Assembly (NCBI GenBank): GCA_017464225.1
Contig: JAFUDW010000177.1
Coordinates: 1 to 5,236, forward strand
From: Clostridia bacterium
GTDB lineage: Bacteria > Bacillota_A > Clostridia > Christensenellales > Aristaeellaceae
Direction of reading: 5' to 3'
DNA length: 5,236 nt
The notes under the pieces are model-generated. The model searched no databases, was not told the origin of the DNA, and saw only the letters and a program-made list of their open reading frames with translations. A program made the translations under genes and the position numbers. Below are positions 1 through 5,183 of the stretch, in pieces (the first letter of the stretch is position 1; every line of letters begins with the position of its first letter).

Positions 1-778
1 CGCCAGGGATGGCGAACACGTTTTCAATGATCACGGTGCCGCCCAGCATCATGCCCATACCGTTGCCCACGATGGTGATGATAGGGATCAGGGCGTTGGG
101 CAGAGCGTGCTTGAAGAGCACGGTCTTGCTGGAAAGGCCCTTGGCCTTGGCAGTGACGATGTAATCGGAGCGGATAACCTCCAGCATGGAGGAGCGGGTG
201 TGGCGCGCCTGGGAGGCGATGCCCGCGAAGGAGTTGGCGATGCAGGGCAGGATGAAGGAGGCGATGCCGTTGGCCACGCCGCTGGTGGGCAGCCAGCCCA
301 GGTTGACGGCGAAGATCAGCACCAGCATCAGCGCCAGCCAGAAGGCCGGGATACTGACGCCCACCAGCGCCAGGAACATGCTGACGCGGTCCCACAGGCC
401 GTTATGATGCGTGGCGGCCATAATGCCCAGGGGCGTGCCCACAAACACCTGCAGCGCCATGCACAGCAGCGCCACCACCAGGGTGTACTGCATGCGCTCC
501 ATCAGGCCGGCGAACACCGAGGTGCCGAATTTGTAGGAGGTGCCCAGGTCGAACTTGATGAAGGTTTCGTAGAGATAGCGGCCCAGCCGCACGATGTAGG
601 GATCATTGAGGCCCATTTCCTCGCGCTTGGCGGCCAATTCCACCGCCGAGGCGCTGGGGCCCAGCAGGCTCTGCGCCGGGTCGCCGGGGCAGATGTACAT
701 GATGGAGAAGATCAGGATCGCGATGCCCAGCATGACCGGGATCATCCACAGCAATCGCTTTCCGATGTATCGGATCAT
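1..778 (-). CDS. ABC importer permease, DppB/OppB family (C-terminus cut off by window edge)
   Basis: Inner-membrane permease subunit of a dipeptide/oligopeptide/nickel-type ABC importer. I translated it by hand from the minus strand: 259 residues are present and the reading frame is open to the left edge. It begins MIRYIGKRLLWMIPVMLG, the usual N-terminal transmembrane helix (about residues 10-30), followed by CPGDPA at 30-35. Further hydrophobic segments lie near 98-120, 133-160, 172-190 and 228-252. The cytoplasmic EAA-type loop that contacts the ATPase is clear at about 206-232 (YIVTAKAKGLSSKTV followed by HALPNALIP). Family members usually have 300-340 residues, so roughly 50-70 C-terminal residues lie outside. 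The ATG at 776-778 has an AGGAG 9 nt upstream. It lies downstream of the binding-protein gene on the same strand and probably belongs to the same operon. The second permease and the ATPases are expected further left. Family assignment is firm; the transported compound is unknown. Confidence 0.93.
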   Translation of the reverse strand, partial: MIRYIGKRLLWMIPVMLGIAILIFSIMYICPGDPAQSLLGPSASAVELAAKREEMGLNDPYIVRLGRYLYETFIKFDLGTSYKFGTSVFAGLMERMQYTLVVALLCMALQVFVGTPLGIMAATHHNGLWDRVSMFLALVGVSIPAFWLALMLVLIFAVNLGWLPTSGVANGIASFILPCIANSFAGIASQARHTRSSMLEVIRSDYIVTAKAKGLSSKTVLFKHALPNALIPIITIVGNGMGMMLGGTVIIENVFAIPG

Positions 779-786
779 AGAGCGTA

Positions 787-793
787 TCTCCTC
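787..793 (-). promoter_or_regulatory. Ribosome binding site of the permease gene
   Basis: The minus strand reads GAGGAGA here. Its AGGAG core ends 9 nt before the ATG at 776-778, which fixes the start of the permease. The adjoining bases (AAGAGAGG on the minus strand, 790-797) are complementary to the CCTCTCTT within the neighbouring hairpin at 810-856. Confidence 0.7.
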
Positions 794-809
794 TCTTGAT
801 AAGACGAAT

Positions 810-856
810 TGTGGGGGGAACCTCTCTTTGGAGTCCAAAGAGAGGTTCCCCCCACA
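810..856. repeat. Perfect 23-bp inverted repeat (long hairpin)
   Basis: The arms 810-832 and 834-856 are exact reverse complements around a single central G at 833, giving a very stable hairpin of G-run plus AACCTCTCTTTGG. No T-tract follows on either strand, so it is not a standard intrinsic terminator. On the minus-strand transcript it would sit between the binding-protein and permease cistrons, just upstream of the permease ribosome binding site. It is the left copy of a pair; the related copy is at 1002-1039. Confidence 0.85.
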
Positions 857-1001
857 CCCCCTTCCGAGAAAGACAGTAAGGGATTTTACGGATTCTCTCT
901 TAACGGCTTTTCGGGTTACTTTTTTTCATTTACAATTGGCCAATCTTCTAAGAAAACCGGTGTTTTTTTCAACTCCTATTCGGCTTTCTCGGAAGGAGCC
1001 T

Positions 1002-1039
1002 GGGGAAACCGCTCTTTGGCCCCCAAAGAGCGGCTCCCC
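1002..1039. repeat. Second, related hairpin after the binding-protein gene
   Basis: The arms CCGCTCTTTGG (1009-1019) and CCAAAGAGCGG (1023-1033) pair perfectly around a CCC loop. With one mismatch and a bulge the stem extends into GGGG (1002-1005) against CCCC (1036-1039). It shares the CTCTTTGG...CCAAAGAG core and flanking sequence with the 810-856 hairpin in inverted orientation. It starts about 20 nt after the binding-protein stop codon on the minus strand. The bases following the stem there are TTT and then C's, which is at best a weak terminator. It could protect the upstream mRNA against 3' exonucleases. Confidence 0.75.
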
Positions 1040-1058
1040 CGGCGTTCCCTATTCGTTC

Positions 1059-2567
1059 TTAATATTCGCAGGCGCCGGGCAGGATCTGGCCGCGGAAGCA
1101 GGTCACAGCCTTGGAAACCACGGTGGTGTGGGCCAGGTTGTTCACAGCGGCCAGCAGGCCGTACTCGTAGCACTGTTCCTTCAGATACTGATGGAAGGCA
1201 TCCATGTTCTCGGGGGTGTTGTCGGCCATAGCAGCTTCCAGCAAGCTCTGCAGGGTGTCGTCCACCACGTAGCCCACGGTCTTGCCATAGGTCTGGTCGC
1301 GGCGGTCCAGGCTCAGCTTCCACACGTTGGTCAGCAGGTTGGAGGAGCCGCCCTCATCCAGCATCAGGTCCCATTCGTCGTTCTCGGTGTACTTGTAGTC
1401 GCCAAACAGCGCGGAATCGTAGGGGATCAGCTCCAGGTTGATGCCAAAGTCCATCAGGTCGGCCTGCATGGCGGTGGCCATGGCGGTGTTCTGGTCGCTG
1501 ACGGCGTAGATCAGGCGATAGGTGGCGTTGCTGACGCCCGCTTCGGCGAAGAGCGCGTTGGCCTTATCGGCGTCATATTCGTAGTATTCCTCATCGTCCC
1601 AGGCGGAGACGTAGTCGGGATACTTGTTGTTGCCGATGGTCTTGCAGTGCAGGGCTACGCCATCATAGGCGAAGAGGATCAAATCTTCCACGTCGATGCC
1701 GTAGGCGATGGCCTGGCGCAGCTTGACATCCTGGAACACGTGGGTGTTGAAGATCAGGTACTTGGAGGTGTTATCGGGGATCTGGGTCACGCTGTAGCCG
1801 CCCTCGGCGGTGAAATCGGCGATGTAGGCGGAATCGATGAAGGCGGAGATATCGATTTCCTTGGTCTTGAGGGCGTTGGTCATCTGCACGGCGTCGGGGA
1901 TGATCTTGAAGGTGACCTTATCCACGTTGTGCTTGGAGGTGGAGGGAGACAGGCTTTCATCTTTCTGCCAGTAATTGCCGGTGTACTCGTACACGATGTT
2001 GGAGCCGGTCTGGTAGCTGGTCACGCGATAGGGGGTGGTGGTGACAGGGTCGGTGGCCATCTGGTCGGGAGAGGCTTCATAGGCGGCCTGAGTGACGATG
2101 GGGCATTCCATCAGCAGGCTCTCCAGATCGCCGGAAGCCAGCGCGGTGAAATGGAACCGGGCCACGTAATCGCTCAGCACTTCCACGTTGTCCACAGCGC
2201 TCAGCTTGGGCAGGTTGCCCAGGCTCTTGGCGGTGTCAAAGCAGAATTTGATGTCATTGGCGGTCAGGGGGTTGCCATCCTGATCCTTGATGTAGTCGTA
2301 GATTTCCACATCGTAGGTCAGGTCGTCCACGGGGGTCAGTTCCTTCATCAGGCAGCCGACGAACTTATCGCCGTCTTTGACCATCAGCATTTCATAGGTG
2401 GTAAACAGGATACCGATGCGGCCCAGGCCCATGCCCTGGAAGGGGCCGATGTTGCCGGGATCGCCCATCAGGCCAACCACGATGGAAGCGCCCTGTTCGG
2501 CGGAAGCGAAGCTCGCCATGGAGAGAACCATGATCAGAGCCAGGATGAGAGCCAGAAACTTCTTCAT
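1059..2567 (-). CDS. ABC transporter substrate-binding protein, family 5 (peptide/nickel type)
   Basis: Extracytoplasmic binding protein of an oligopeptide/dipeptide/nickel-type importer; it presumably delivers ligand to the permease encoded next to it. It has 502 residues, normal for SBP_bac_5. Residues 1-23 form a signal peptide (KK, hydrophobic core, then ASA before E24). There is no lipobox cysteine, unlike most Gram-positive binding proteins. Family landmarks are GNPLTANDIKFCFD (98-111), TPYRVTSYQTGSNIV (178-192), and the hinge-region signature DVKLRQAIAYGIDVEDLI (280-297). The ATG at 2565-2567 has AAAGGAGG 8 nt upstream. A promoter and dyad operator lie 110-190 bp upstream. The stop codon falls at the edge of the inverted-repeat element that follows, so the C-terminus (GACEY) may have been set by that insertion. 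Ligand is not predictable; the broad family also binds heme, sugars and opines. Confidence 0.94.
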   Translation of the reverse strand: MKKFLALILALIMVLSMASFASAEQGASIVVGLMGDPGNIGPFQGMGLGRIGILFTTYEMLMVKDGDKFVGCLMKELTPVDDLTYDVEIYDYIKDQDGNPLTANDIKFCFDTAKSLGNLPKLSAVDNVEVLSDYVARFHFTALASGDLESLLMECPIVTQAAYEASPDQMATDPVTTTPYRVTSYQTGSNIVYEYTGNYWQKDESLSPSTSKHNVDKVTFKIIPDAVQMTNALKTKEIDISAFIDSAYIADFTAEGGYSVTQIPDNTSKYLIFNTHVFQDVKLRQAIAYGIDVEDLILFAYDGVALHCKTIGNNKYPDYVSAWDDEEYYEYDADKANALFAEAGVSNATYRLIYAVSDQNTAMATAMQADLMDFGINLELIPYDSALFGDYKYTENDEWDLMLDEGGSSNLLTNVWKLSLDRRDQTYGKTVGYVVDDTLQSLLEAAMADNTPENMDAFHQYLKEQCYEYGLLAAVNNLAHTTVVSKAVTCFRGQILPGACEY

Positions 2568-2647
2568 TTGGATTTCCTCCTTTAATAATGTTCCTTGGAT
2601 ACTTATAGCGAAGCGCCTGATCCTTGACGCTTATGCTCTTGGGGATT

Positions 2648-2660
2648 CGTTTGGCAAACG
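2648..2660. promoter_or_regulatory. Short palindrome in the binding-protein 5' leader
   Basis: CGTTTG and CAAACG (2648-2653, 2655-2660) are perfect reverse complements around one base. It lies about 20-30 nt downstream of the inferred transcription start of the binding-protein gene. It could be an operator or a small leader hairpin; a chance palindrome of this size is possible. The rest of the 110-nt leader shows nothing I can name. Confidence 0.3.
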
Positions 2661-2684
2661 GGTTCAAGTGCTATCTACACCCTG

Positions 2685-2713
2685 AGTATAATGAATCTTT
2701 TGGCCGGAATCAA
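2685..2713 (-). promoter_or_regulatory. Sigma-A-type promoter of the binding-protein gene
   Basis: On the minus strand a -35 box TTGATT (2713-2708) is followed after 17 nt by the -10 box TATACT (2690-2685). The inferred start is near 2678, leaving a leader of about 110 nt. The -35 box is part of the 46-bp module shared with the hydrolase promoter, and a dyad lies directly upstream of it, which is an activator-like position. Confidence 0.75.
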
Positions 2714-2753
2714 ACCGTTTTTCGCGGTTATTGTCGCGAAAAATGGGATAATC
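2708..2753. promoter_or_regulatory. Operator module 1: 26-bp dyad next to the binding-protein promoter
   Basis: The core dyad is TTTTTCGCG-N8-CGCGAAAAA (2718-2743) with perfect 9-bp arms. Its centre lies about 52 bp upstream of the inferred start. The flanks AATCAAACCG and TGGGATAATC are also conserved in module 2 at 4083-4128: 41 of 46 positions agree. The LysR-family regulator encoded at 4245 is the obvious candidate ligand (inference); the dyad contains a T-N11-A pattern. No T-tract follows on the minus strand, so it is not a terminator for the gene ending at 2765. Confidence 0.75.
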
Positions 2754-2764
2754 ACAGCTGATCG

Positions 2765-3997
2765 TTACCGCTTCATCATAGCGGCGGCCTCTTTGACCAG
2801 CATCTCCGCTGCCCCCGGCGCGAAGGGGGAATTGATGGCTTCGTACATGCAGCGGTCATAGGCGCTTTGGTCCGCCATGTATTTCGCGCCGCCGTTGATC
2901 ATGGTGGCGGCCAGGGTGATGGGATAGGGGCTGTGGTCCTGAAGCTGCTTCAGCGTGGGATAGGTCAGTTCCGGCTTGACGCCGATGATGGCCAGATCGC
3001 CCAGGGCAAACAGCTCGATGGTCTGCTCCTTCTCTCCATCCAATTCCCATTCGCAGGAATGGGTGGGTTTCAGCTCCCGCAGGTTGCGGTTCATTTTCTT
3101 GGCCGGGGCATAGAAGGAACGGAAAGCGGTTTTAACTTGTCCGTTTAATGCTGCGCCGTCATTCCGCAAAGCGGATATAACTTCGGTCGCCAGCTTCTGC
3201 CCCTGCGTTTCGGCCAGGGGGATGCCGTCCTCGTGCAGGTCGATTTCCTGATAGCCGCCCTGCCCATCCGGGGCATATCCCTTGGCCCGCTTGACGGGGG
3301 CCTGATCGCCCGCCGCGCCGATCATGAACATGACCGTTGCGCCGGGATAGCGCTTTTCCAGCTCCGCGCAGGCAATGCCCGTCAGGTCGCCGGATACGCA
3401 TTTGCCGTCCGCCGCTCCGGTGCCGTCCAGGACAGAGGATTGCACATTCGCGTGAACCAGCAGCGCCTTGACCTGATCCTGCCGGGTCACCTTGAGCACC
3501 GTCAGCGTTTTGTCGCTGGGGCCCTTGCCGCCGCAGCCGATCCACCAACCGTCGGGCAATTCGATATCCCGGCTGGCCATGACGCTGGTTTCTCCCTGAT
3601 GCAGGGTCAATTCGCTGTCCTGCGCTTCCTGCTTAGCCTGCCATACCGCCGCGCGGATGGCGTCGCCCAGGGCGCGCTGCAAAAGCGTGCGCTTTTCCTT
3701 TTCTTCCTCCGTTTTCAGAACGAAATCCGGCAGGATGTGGGGCGCGGAGAAGGTATGCGTCGCCGCCACCCAGACCTGGTTCTTCTCGATCCCCAGCAGG
3801 ATGGCCGTTTCCTTTTTGATGCGCGCGCATTCCTCATCCGACAGGGAGGTCATTTCGATGGACACCAGGGCGAAGGGGGTTTCTTCGTCGATAAAAAATA
3901 CCCGTACATATAAAGGATGCGCCTGCTTCACGAATCCTTCCGTGGGCAAGAAACCCGCGGGGAATTCCATTTCGCAGCGGCCAATTCCGATTTTCAT
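2765..3997 (-). CDS. Neutral/alkaline ceramidase-like N-terminal domain protein (putative metal-dependent hydrolase)
   Basis: Protein of 410 residues matching the neutral/alkaline non-lysosomal ceramidase-like family by motif. These are ATHTFSAPH (79-87), LLVHAN with H183, SGDLTG (202-207), GAAGDQAP (227-234), GDLAIIGVKPELTYPT (333-348), NGGAKYM (368-374) and SPFAPGAAE (390-398). By comparison with characterised bacterial neutral ceramidase, H81, H183, E343 and Y373 are the likely zinc ligands. The GDVSPN hexapeptide that carries the nucleophilic serine reads GDQAPV here, with alanine, so true ceramidase activity is doubtful. It has no signal peptide and lacks the C-terminal domain of secreted ceramidases, suggesting a cytoplasmic enzyme. 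The start at 3997 is chosen because AAGGAGG lies 8 nt upstream. A longer frame to 4084 would begin upstream of the -10 box. It lies upstream of the importer genes on the same strand. Substrate unknown. Confidence 0.82.
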   Translation of the reverse strand: MKIGIGRCEMEFPAGFLPTEGFVKQAHPLYVRVFFIDEETPFALVSIEMTSLSDEECARIKKETAILLGIEKNQVWVAATHTFSAPHILPDFVLKTEEEKEKRTLLQRALGDAIRAAVWQAKQEAQDSELTLHQGETSVMASRDIELPDGWWIGCGGKGPSDKTLTVLKVTRQDQVKALLVHANVQSSVLDGTGAADGKCVSGDLTGIACAELEKRYPGATVMFMIGAAGDQAPVKRAKGYAPDGQGGYQEIDLHEDGIPLAETQGQKLATEVISALRNDGAALNGQVKTAFRSFYAPAKKMNRNLRELKPTHSCEWELDGEKEQTIELFALGDLAIIGVKPELTYPTLKQLQDHSPYPITLAATMINGGAKYMADQSAYDRCMYEAINSPFAPGAAEMLVKEAAAMMKR

Positions 3998-4005
3998 ATT
4001 CGTCG

Positions 4006-4012
4006 CCTCCTT
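4006..4012 (-). promoter_or_regulatory. Ribosome binding site fixing the hydrolase start
   Basis: The minus strand reads AAGGAGG 8 nt before the ATG at 3995-3997. This site, together with the promoter at 4059-4088, argues against the in-frame upstream ATG at 4084. Confidence 0.85.
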
Positions 4013-4058
4013 CAATTTTGTTTGATCCGGTACACATTTTATCATTTCTGACAGCATC

Positions 4059-4088
4059 ATTATAGCGGGAATGCTTGGCAGCAATCAA
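4059..4088 (-). promoter_or_regulatory. Sigma-A-type promoter of the hydrolase gene
   Basis: On the minus strand the -35 box TTGATT (4088-4083) is followed after 18 nt by a perfect TATAAT (4064-4059). The inferred start is near 4052, giving a leader of about 55 nt to the ATG at 3997. The -35 box and operator have the same arrangement as in front of the binding-protein gene. Confidence 0.78.
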
Positions 4089-4128
4089 ACCGTTTTTCGC
4101 AGGTATTGTTGCGAGAAATGGGACAATC
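4083..4128. promoter_or_regulatory. Operator module 2: second copy of the 26-bp dyad
   Basis: The core is TTTTTCGCA-N8-TGCGAGAAA (4093-4118), the same length and spacing as module 1. Relative to module 1 the innermost arm bases changed on both sides (G to A and C to T), which preserves the symmetry; one arm position is mismatched. The flanks AATCAAACCG and TGGGACAATC match module 1 almost exactly. Centre is about 53 bp upstream of the hydrolase start site, and about 70 bp from the LysR promoter -35 box, so it could serve the divergent regulator too. Confidence 0.75.
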
Positions 4129-4138
4129 CATTTTCTCC

Positions 4139-4160
4139 TTGCCGCATGATCATCTGGCAA
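4139..4160. promoter_or_regulatory. Additional dyad upstream of the LysR-type gene promoter
   Basis: TTGCC-N2-ATGATCAT-N2-GGCAA is symmetric around 4149/4150, with 18 of 22 positions paired. It ends about 15 bp before the -35 box of the regulator gene. It differs in sequence from the two modules above, so it may be a site for another factor or a chance symmetry. No T-run follows that would make it a good terminator. Confidence 0.4.
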
Positions 4161-4174
4161 TTATTTCTCCGTGA

Positions 4175-4203
4175 TTGACATTTTTTCACTTTAGCGCTAT
4201 AAT
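4175..4203 (+). promoter_or_regulatory. Consensus sigma-A promoter of the LysR-type gene
   Basis: TTGACA (4175-4180), a 17-nt spacer, and TATAAT (4198-4203) match both consensus hexamers exactly. The inferred start is near 4210, about 35 nt before the TTG start codon at 4245. Confidence 0.85.
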
Positions 4204-4244
4204 TATTGCAGAAACCAGAATAATGAACGTAAAGAGGGATATAC

Positions 4245-5135
4245 TTGGAACTGAAATACATCCGTGAATTTGTATCGTTAGCGGAAACAGGCAGCTATTT
4301 TGAAACAGCGGAACGGTTGTTTATCACCACATCTTCCCTCTCCCGCCACATCAAGGCGCTGGAAGAGGAACTGGGCATGCCGCTGTTTGACCGCACGACC
4401 CGGAAAGTGGAACTGAACCGCCACGGCCGGCTGTTTTTGCCTTATGCCAAGCAGTTCGTCAAGATCGACGACGAGTGCGCTATGGCCTTTGACGAGGAAG
4501 TGATGTACTCCAAAGGGGCCATCGGCATCGGCTCCATTCCCATGATGAAAGCGTACAATATCAGCCGGATTTTACAGCAATACCGACAGAATAACAAAAA
4601 CGTGATCATCAACATCCATGAAGCCGATTCCACCCCGCTGGCCGAAATTCTGCGCAAAAGCGAAATCGACTTTGCTTTCCTGCGCAACAAGCACATTTCC
4701 GTGGAAGAGTTTGAAACCATCCCCATCTCCCAGGATCACCTGGTGGCGGTTCTGCCCAAAAATCACCCCTTGGCCCGGCAAAAAAAGATCACCATCGACC
4801 AGCTTGAAAACGAATCCCTGCTGCTGATCAGCAAGAATTCCTATATGTACCGGCTGTGCACCGACCTGTGCCGATCAGCGGGATTTCAGCCGAAGGTAGT
4901 TTTCACCAGCCAGCGGGCGGAAAACCTGGTGGAATTGATCGGCCAGGGCACCGGCATCGCCCTGCTCATGAGCAAACCCGTAGCGCCTATTCTGCCGGAC
5001 AACCTGACCCTGGTGGATATCGAGCCCCGGGTCACCCCCACCGTTTTCCTGGCTTACCTGAAAGACCGGAAATTCAACACCGCCTGTAAGCGATTCCTGG
5101 TATTGGTGAAAACGGTACCCTTTGAAGAAGGATAA
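4245..5135 (+). CDS. LysR-family transcriptional regulator
   Basis: DNA-binding regulator of 296 residues, normal LysR length. The N-terminal winged helix-turn-helix covers about 1-60 (MELKYIREFVSLAETGSYFE, then AERLFITTSSLSRHIKALEEELGMPLFDR), followed by a linker helix to about 88. The effector-binding domain (about 90-292) contains GAIGIGSIP (91-99), EIDFAFLR (140-147), HLVAVLPKNHPLA (165-177) and GTGIALLMSKPVAP (235-248). Translation starts at TTG: GAGGG lies 6 nt upstream, an in-frame stop at 4230-4232 excludes a longer form, and the TTG codes for the expected first residue of the HTH. The gene is divergent from the hydrolase gene, the classical LysR layout, so hydrolase and importer are the likely targets (inference). 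Effector unknown; effector-binding sequence alone does not reveal it. Confidence 0.95.
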   Translation: MELKYIREFVSLAETGSYFETAERLFITTSSLSRHIKALEEELGMPLFDRTTRKVELNRHGRLFLPYAKQFVKIDDECAMAFDEEVMYSKGAIGIGSIPMMKAYNISRILQQYRQNNKNVIINIHEADSTPLAEILRKSEIDFAFLRNKHISVEEFETIPISQDHLVAVLPKNHPLARQKKITIDQLENESLLLISKNSYMYRLCTDLCRSAGFQPKVVFTSQRAENLVELIGQGTGIALLMSKPVAPILPDNLTLVDIEPRVTPTVFLAYLKDRKFNTACKRFLVLVKTVPFEEG

Positions 5136-5142
5136 ATAAAGA

Positions 5143-5174
5143 GGCGCTGACAAATTGCCAGCGCCAAGATTTTT
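5143..5174 (+). terminator. Rho-independent terminator after the LysR-type gene, probably bidirectional
   Basis: GGCGCTG (5143-5149) and CAGCGCC (5159-5165) form a 7-bp GC-rich stem with a 9-nt loop, followed by AAGA and five T's (5170-5174). It begins 7 nt after the stop codon. Read on the minus strand the stem is followed by TCTTTATTTA, so it can also serve the convergent gene ending at 5184. Confidence 0.82.
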
Positions 5175-5183
5175 GCCAAACGG

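Larger units (their letters stand above)
802..1059. mobile_element. MITE-like element built of two inverted hairpin repeats, flanked by TA
   Basis: This non-coding stretch has long imperfect terminal inverted repeats. The left end reads AGACGAAT, then a G-run/hairpin, then CTTCCGAGAAAG near 861-872. The right end, read on the other strand, gives AGAACGAAT, a related G-run/hairpin, then CTTCCGAGAAAG. The repeats are about 60-70 bp long and clearly similar despite small gaps. TA occurs directly outside both ends (800-801 and 1060-1061), as expected for a Tc1/mariner or IS630-type target duplication, though two bases can match by chance. No transposase or credible ORF is inside, and the AT-richer middle (about 873-980) differs in composition from the neighbouring genes. 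It could instead be a dispersed non-mobile intergenic repeat or a pair of independent hairpins. It separates binding-protein and permease genes of one probable operon. Confidence 0.5.

Noticed and set aside
107..799. Plus-strand open frame of 230 codons opposite the permease
   Set aside because: Its translation is a Q/H/G-rich shadow of the permease, which has recognisable membrane helices and the EAA loop on the other strand.
810..1039. CRISPR-like repeat pair
   Set aside because: There are only two hairpins, in opposite orientation, differing in sequence, and with no regular spacer; they form one inverted-repeat element.
606..2585. Very long plus-strand open frame (659 codons) opposite the binding-protein gene
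   Set aside because: It is antisense to a clear family 5 binding protein, has a low-complexity G/V/H/Q-rich translation with no family motif, and runs through the hairpin element. It arises from the codon bias of the real gene.
2718..2743. Terminator for the hydrolase gene formed by the dyad
   Set aside because: The stem is AT-rich at its base, is not followed by a T-tract on the minus strand, and is duplicated upstream of the hydrolase gene where no terminator is needed.
3233..3913. Plus-strand open frame of 226 codons opposite the hydrolase gene
   Set aside because: Shadow of the minus-strand gene; no promoter, no convincing ribosome binding site, no recognisable domain.
3998..4084. N-terminal extension of the hydrolase frame to an ATG at 4084
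   Set aside because: This ATG lies upstream of the TATAAT box and within the promoter module, has no good ribosome binding site, and the extension does not resemble the family; the start at 3997 has AAGGAGG at the right distance.
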